Under the pieces are notes generated by a model. That model was not told the origin of the DNA. It searched no databases and saw only the letters and a list, made by a program, of their open reading frames with translations. Below, in pieces: positions 60,728 through 64,000 of a stretch of 64,000 nucleotides of DNA. The DNA is taken from assembly GCF_022201045.2 (NCBI RefSeq), contig NC_068562.1:13329001-13393000 (forward strand). The letters run 5' to 3'. Made by a program: the position numbers and the translations under genes. Source of the DNA: Citrus sinensis. Taxonomy: Eukaryota > Streptophyta > Magnoliopsida > Sapindales > Rutaceae. Within the stretch, counting starts at the first letter, position 1; every line of letters begins with the position of its first letter.

Positions 60728-61336
60728 CTACAGTACCTCCAGATCCTGCTCGATGCTAGGGCTGGACTTCACCTCCAAAGGGACTGACTTAGGCATTTTC
60801 GGATCTGCTACCGCTGCCATCCTGGCCAGAATGTCTGCTCGACTATTCTCCTCCATTTGGATTTGTATTACCTCTACCACTTCAAACTTCCCAATCATCT
60901 GCTTGACTTTCTTCAAGTACTGTTCCATTTTCCCATCTCTCGGCTGAAATCTTTCATTGACATAGTTTGCAACTGGTTGGGAATCAGTTCAGATCTTCAC
61001 TCTATCCGCTTTCACTGCTTTAGCCAATTCCAAACCTACTATCAGGGTTTCATATTCTGCTTGGTTATTTGTGGCTGTGAACTCCAACTTTACAGTATAA
61101 GAGATCTCTTCCCCTTCTGGGCCTTCCAGGACAATCCCTGCTCCAGAACCCTACTCCCTTGATGATCCGTCCACAGAAACCTGCCATACTCAAGCTTCGT
61201 TGCCGGCTATAACAGTATCCAGCTGGTCGAAACATACTTCAGGCTCTGCGAATTCTGCTACGAAATTGGCCATTGCCTGGGCCTTTATTGCTGCTCGGGG
61301 CTTGTAACTTATATCGAACTCGCTCAACTCTATGCC
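60728..61336 (-). pseudogene. Second (archaeal-type) RNase H of the Tat-like element
   Basis: The minus strand reads VWQVSVDGSS, GSGAGIVLEGPEG, LEFTATNNQAEYETLIVGLE, TDSQPVANYVNERF, QPRDGKMEQYLKKVKQM and ENSRADILARMA, with stops between some blocks. DGSS, EYE, TDSQ and RAD give the usual D-E-D-D set. A second RNase H downstream of the ordinary one is typical of Tat/Ogre elements. Confidence 0.78.
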
Positions 61337-62611
61337 CTATTTTACTAGTCGACCAGAGGCATCTGACTTGTGTAGAGTTTGCCGTAGCGGTTGGTTCGTG
61401 ATTACCGAGACGGGGAATGCTTGGAAGTATGGCCTCAGCTTCCGAGCAGCAACCACAAGGGCCAGCACCCATTTTTCTAGCGACGGATATCTGGTCTCAG
61501 CATTTAGTAGGGCCTTGCTCGTGTAATATATTGGGTATTGAACCATTTCTTCTTCTCTCACTAGAATAGAACTTGTGGTATGATCCGATACCGCTATATA
61601 CAGGAACAACACATCTCCACCCCGCGGCGTGGACAACAGAGGTGCTTGCTGCAAATATTGCTTCAAATTCTGGAAGGCTTCTTCGCATTCTGGGGTCCAT
61701 TCTGTTTTCTTTCCTCTCCTTATCACTTGAAAGAATGGCTGGCATTTATCTGTTGCCTTGGATATGAATCGGCTCAATACTGCCAACCTCCCTGTAAGGC
61801 TCCCCATCTCCTTCAGGTTACGAGGAGACCTCATCTGCACGATCGCCTGAATCTTCTCGGGATTCACCTTGATCCCCCTATGACTCGCCATGAACCCGAG
61901 GAATTTGCCCGATTCGACCCCAAAAGCACACTTCTCCGGGTTGAACTTTATCTTATACTTCATCAGAAGTCCAAATGTCTCCTCGAGGTGCTCGACATGT
62001 TCCTTCGGGATTTTTGACTTGGTTATCATGTCGTCCACATGCACCTTCATTGTTCTCTCAATCAGCAGCTTAAAGATTTTTTTTACCAGCCTTCGGTACG
62101 TGGCCCCCGCATTTTTAAGACCGAACGACATTACCCTGTAACAGACTAAACCTTAGTTAGTAATAAATGCCGTGCTCTCCTCATCCTACTCGAACATGGG
62201 GATTTGGTTATATCCCGAAAATGCATCCATGAAACTGAGCAGGCCATGTCCGGCTGTTGAGTCTACCAGCTAGTCGATCTTGGGTAAAGGAAAGCTATCT
62301 TTCGGGCACGCTTTATTGAGGTTCGTGAAATCTACACGCATCCTCCATTTGCCATTAGCCTTTTTTACTAACACCACATTCGATATCCACTCAGGATAGT
62401 TGACTTCCCGAATGAACTCTACCTTCACGAGTTTTTCCACTTCACCGTTTATAGCCTCATACCTCTCCTGATTGAAGCACCTCCTTTTCTGTCTTGTTGC
62501 TCGAGCACCCTTTTTTATTGCCAACCTATGGCATGTGACCTCAGGGTCGATTCCCTGCATGTCTTCATGTGTCCAGGCAAACACATCCGCATGAGCTCGT
62601 AAGTAATGCAC
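61337..62611 (-). pseudogene. Reverse transcriptase and first RNase H
   Basis: The minus strand contains IREVNYPEWISNVVLVKKAN, GKWRMRVDFTNLNKACPKDS, FPLPKID, a TAG, then SFMDAFSGYNQI, further stops, MSFGLKNAGATYRRLV, and the catalytic box as VHVDDM (His in place of Tyr). The connection domain and a weakened first RNase H (TRYPSLEKWVLALVVAARKL) follow, up to a TAG at 61337-61339. In-frame stops are at 62270-62272, 62186-62188 and 62153-62155. It is inactive. Confidence 0.88.
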
Positions 62612-62650
62612 CAGCTCTTGTTTCTGCTCATCTTTAAATCTCGACCCGAA

Positions 62651-63448
62651 TCAGACTGTTTTTCCAGAATCATCGTGCTGCAAACTTACTGTCTTTAGTT
62701 CCTCTACAGGCTCCTGTCTGCCAATTTTGGTCTCCACTCGAGTATCAAGGGATGTGATCTGCATTGCTTCCTTTGCTGCTGTGGAGTAACAGATTTGGGC
62801 AATTCTTTGGTCTCCTCGCACCACTCCGACAACCCCATTCACCTGATATTTGAGAGCTAGATAATGATTGGATAGTACCGCTTTGCTCGTCCTCAGAAAG
62901 GGGTGGCCTAGAATCATCTGGTAAGGACCCTCTTTGTCGACCGCCACAAAATTCAGTATCATGGTCTTTTCTGTCGGAGAGCTGTCAATTGTGATGGGTA
63001 GCTCGACCATACTCAGAGAGACTAGCTTTCCTCCTCTAAATCCCTTCATGGAGGTATTGGTGTGCTCCAACCTCAAGTCTGCTATTCCCATCTCCTCCAG
63101 AGTTGACTTAAACAAGTCATCAATCGAGCTCCCTGTGTCAACCAGTATCCGGTCAAACTTCTTGCTAGCAACGGTGGTTTTGATGACTAAGACATCCCCG
63201 TATGGATATAGAATCCCTTCTTCATCATCATCTGTCCACATAATTGGTATTTGCCTGACTCTTGCTCGTTTGGCTGCTGGGGTGTTGAAGAATACTTCTT
63301 TGCTAGTCATGGCATATCTAGCATAGTTCTTCCTCGGCCTGTTGGAATCTCCTGTTAATGTTGGGCCCCCAGCAATCACTCTTACTATAGGCTGCTCACG
63401 GCTCAAGTTTCTATTACTTTGCTCCCCTTCACCTGACAAGGTCACCAT
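62651..63448 (-). pseudogene. Gag C-terminal region and aspartic protease
   Basis: The protease motif ILVDTGSS has the catalytic Asp, and the second half MILGHPFLRTSKAVLS is the flap and hydrophobic-hydrophobic-Gly end of retropepsins. An N-terminal linker of about 80 residues is basic. It ends in a TGA at 62651-62653, in frame with the RT that follows. Confidence 0.85.
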
Positions 63449-63462
63449 CGAAAAAGTCTCAT

Positions 63463-64000
63463 CTATAAACTCGTCCAGTATCGATTTCTCACCAAATCTT
63501 CAACCTGGGTCTTGAGATCTCTGCATTCTGTTATGGTATGGCCATGAGTGCCATGAAACTTACAATAGTGTCCCATGTCCTTCCTGCTGGGTAGCTTTGT
63601 TATTGGGGCAGGGAGGTACGCAATCCCCGGTCCTTTATGGCCTCGTACACCTCGTCCAGGGGCATCTTCAAGGAGGTATACCGCCATAGTCCTAGTTCTA
63701 GTCGATCATGTACACTACCCTTTCTCTGTTTGTGCCGTTCTGAACTAAAGGGGGTGGTAGCGCTTCTGGTCTGCTCCCTCTACCACCATCGGGGTGTGGA
63801 TGAGGATGACCATGAGTCGAGTCATGCCTTCTCTAAGGCTCCCTTACTGGCGAGCGAGGAGGTTGTGCCCTGTTGCACTGATACTGTGGTGGCCTCTGAT
63901 AAGGCTGATAAGCGGCGGCCCGATCTCCTGTACCACTACCTGAGGCATGGTGGTCCCTCATCTTGATCGGCCCATTTCCTGGTAAGGCTCTTTTCTCTTT
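63463..64000 (-). pseudogene. Gag fragment with CCHC-like zinc knuckle
   Basis: MGHYCKFHGTHGHTITECRD contains C-x2-H-x3-H...C spacing typical for Tat-group gag (CKFHGxHGHxTxEC). A frameshift around 63465-63485 separates it from the protease frame. Upstream sequence to 64000 is a His/Pro/Gly-rich gag tail with stops. Confidence 0.75.

Larger units (their letters stand above)
55500..64000 (-). mobile_element. Ty3/Gypsy LTR retrotransposon, Tat-like lineage, degenerate, 5' part outside window
   Basis: Read on the minus strand from the right edge: gag with zinc knuckle, aspartic protease, reverse transcriptase, RNase H, a second archaeal-type RNase H, integrase, a 121-bp tandem array, an extra antisense reading frame, and an LTR. 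The order, the second RNase H and the extra frame between pol and the 3' LTR are features of the Tat group (Ogre/Retand-like). The 5' LTR and most of gag lie beyond 64000. At least ten in-frame stops and several frameshifts make it non-autonomous. Confidence 0.85.

Overview
This is a plant nuclear genome window, almost certainly from a eudicot. Genes are split by short GT-AG introns, intergenic DNA is AT-rich, and the proteins are plant-specific forms: an apoplastic LRR receptor-like protein, a vacuolar H+-pyrophosphatase and a plastid arogenate dehydrogenase. The sequences look Citrus-like to me, but that is an impression, not evidence.

The left and centre (1-47.5 kb) are gene-bearing. In order they hold: the 3' end of an LRR receptor-like protein gene (+); glycerol kinase (-, 4 coding exons, 523 aa); a 10 kb gene-free stretch with two MITEs and a SINE; a type I vacuolar H+-PPase (+, 8 coding exons, 766 aa); an intronless arogenate dehydrogenase (+, 379 aa) whose 3' end is tandemly duplicated; a 2-oxoglutarate/Fe(II) oxygenase of the SRG1 type (-, 4 exons, 347 aa); a small calcineurin-B-like EF-hand protein (+, 6 coding exons, 175 aa); a coiled-coil protein of unknown function (+); the DEAD-box helicase RH35/DDX41 (-, 588 aa); a TTM3-type triphosphate tunnel metalloenzyme (+, 205 aa); a 3.4 kb diverged tandem duplication without genes; and an Asp-rich acidic protein (-). 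Exon joins were chosen so that splice sites, phase and family lengths agree. The genes look like independent single-copy genes. I see no functional cluster.

The right part (47.5-64 kb) is a transposon graveyard built on a dead LRR receptor-like gene. It holds a dimeric hAT-type MITE with a perfect 8-bp target duplication, a roughly 480-bp near-spacerless foldback, a second long-TIR element, a second copy of the MITE family seen at 4.8 kb, and an RLP pseudogene with one LRR per exon. That pseudogene is split by a 1.1 kb element whose inverted arms are about 380 bp.

From 54.5 kb to the right edge lie LTR sequences and a large Ty3/Gypsy element on the minus strand. It resembles the Tat lineage: gag zinc knuckle, protease, RT, two RNase H domains and integrase. 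Between pol and the LTR it carries a 121-bp x 6 tandem array and an extra reading frame in antisense orientation (Transposase_28-like plus coiled coil) that contains an apparently spliceable intron. Most of its stop codons are single C-to-T changes, as expected for a long-methylated copy. The antisense intron-bearing gene and the satellite-like array are the most interesting structures in the window.
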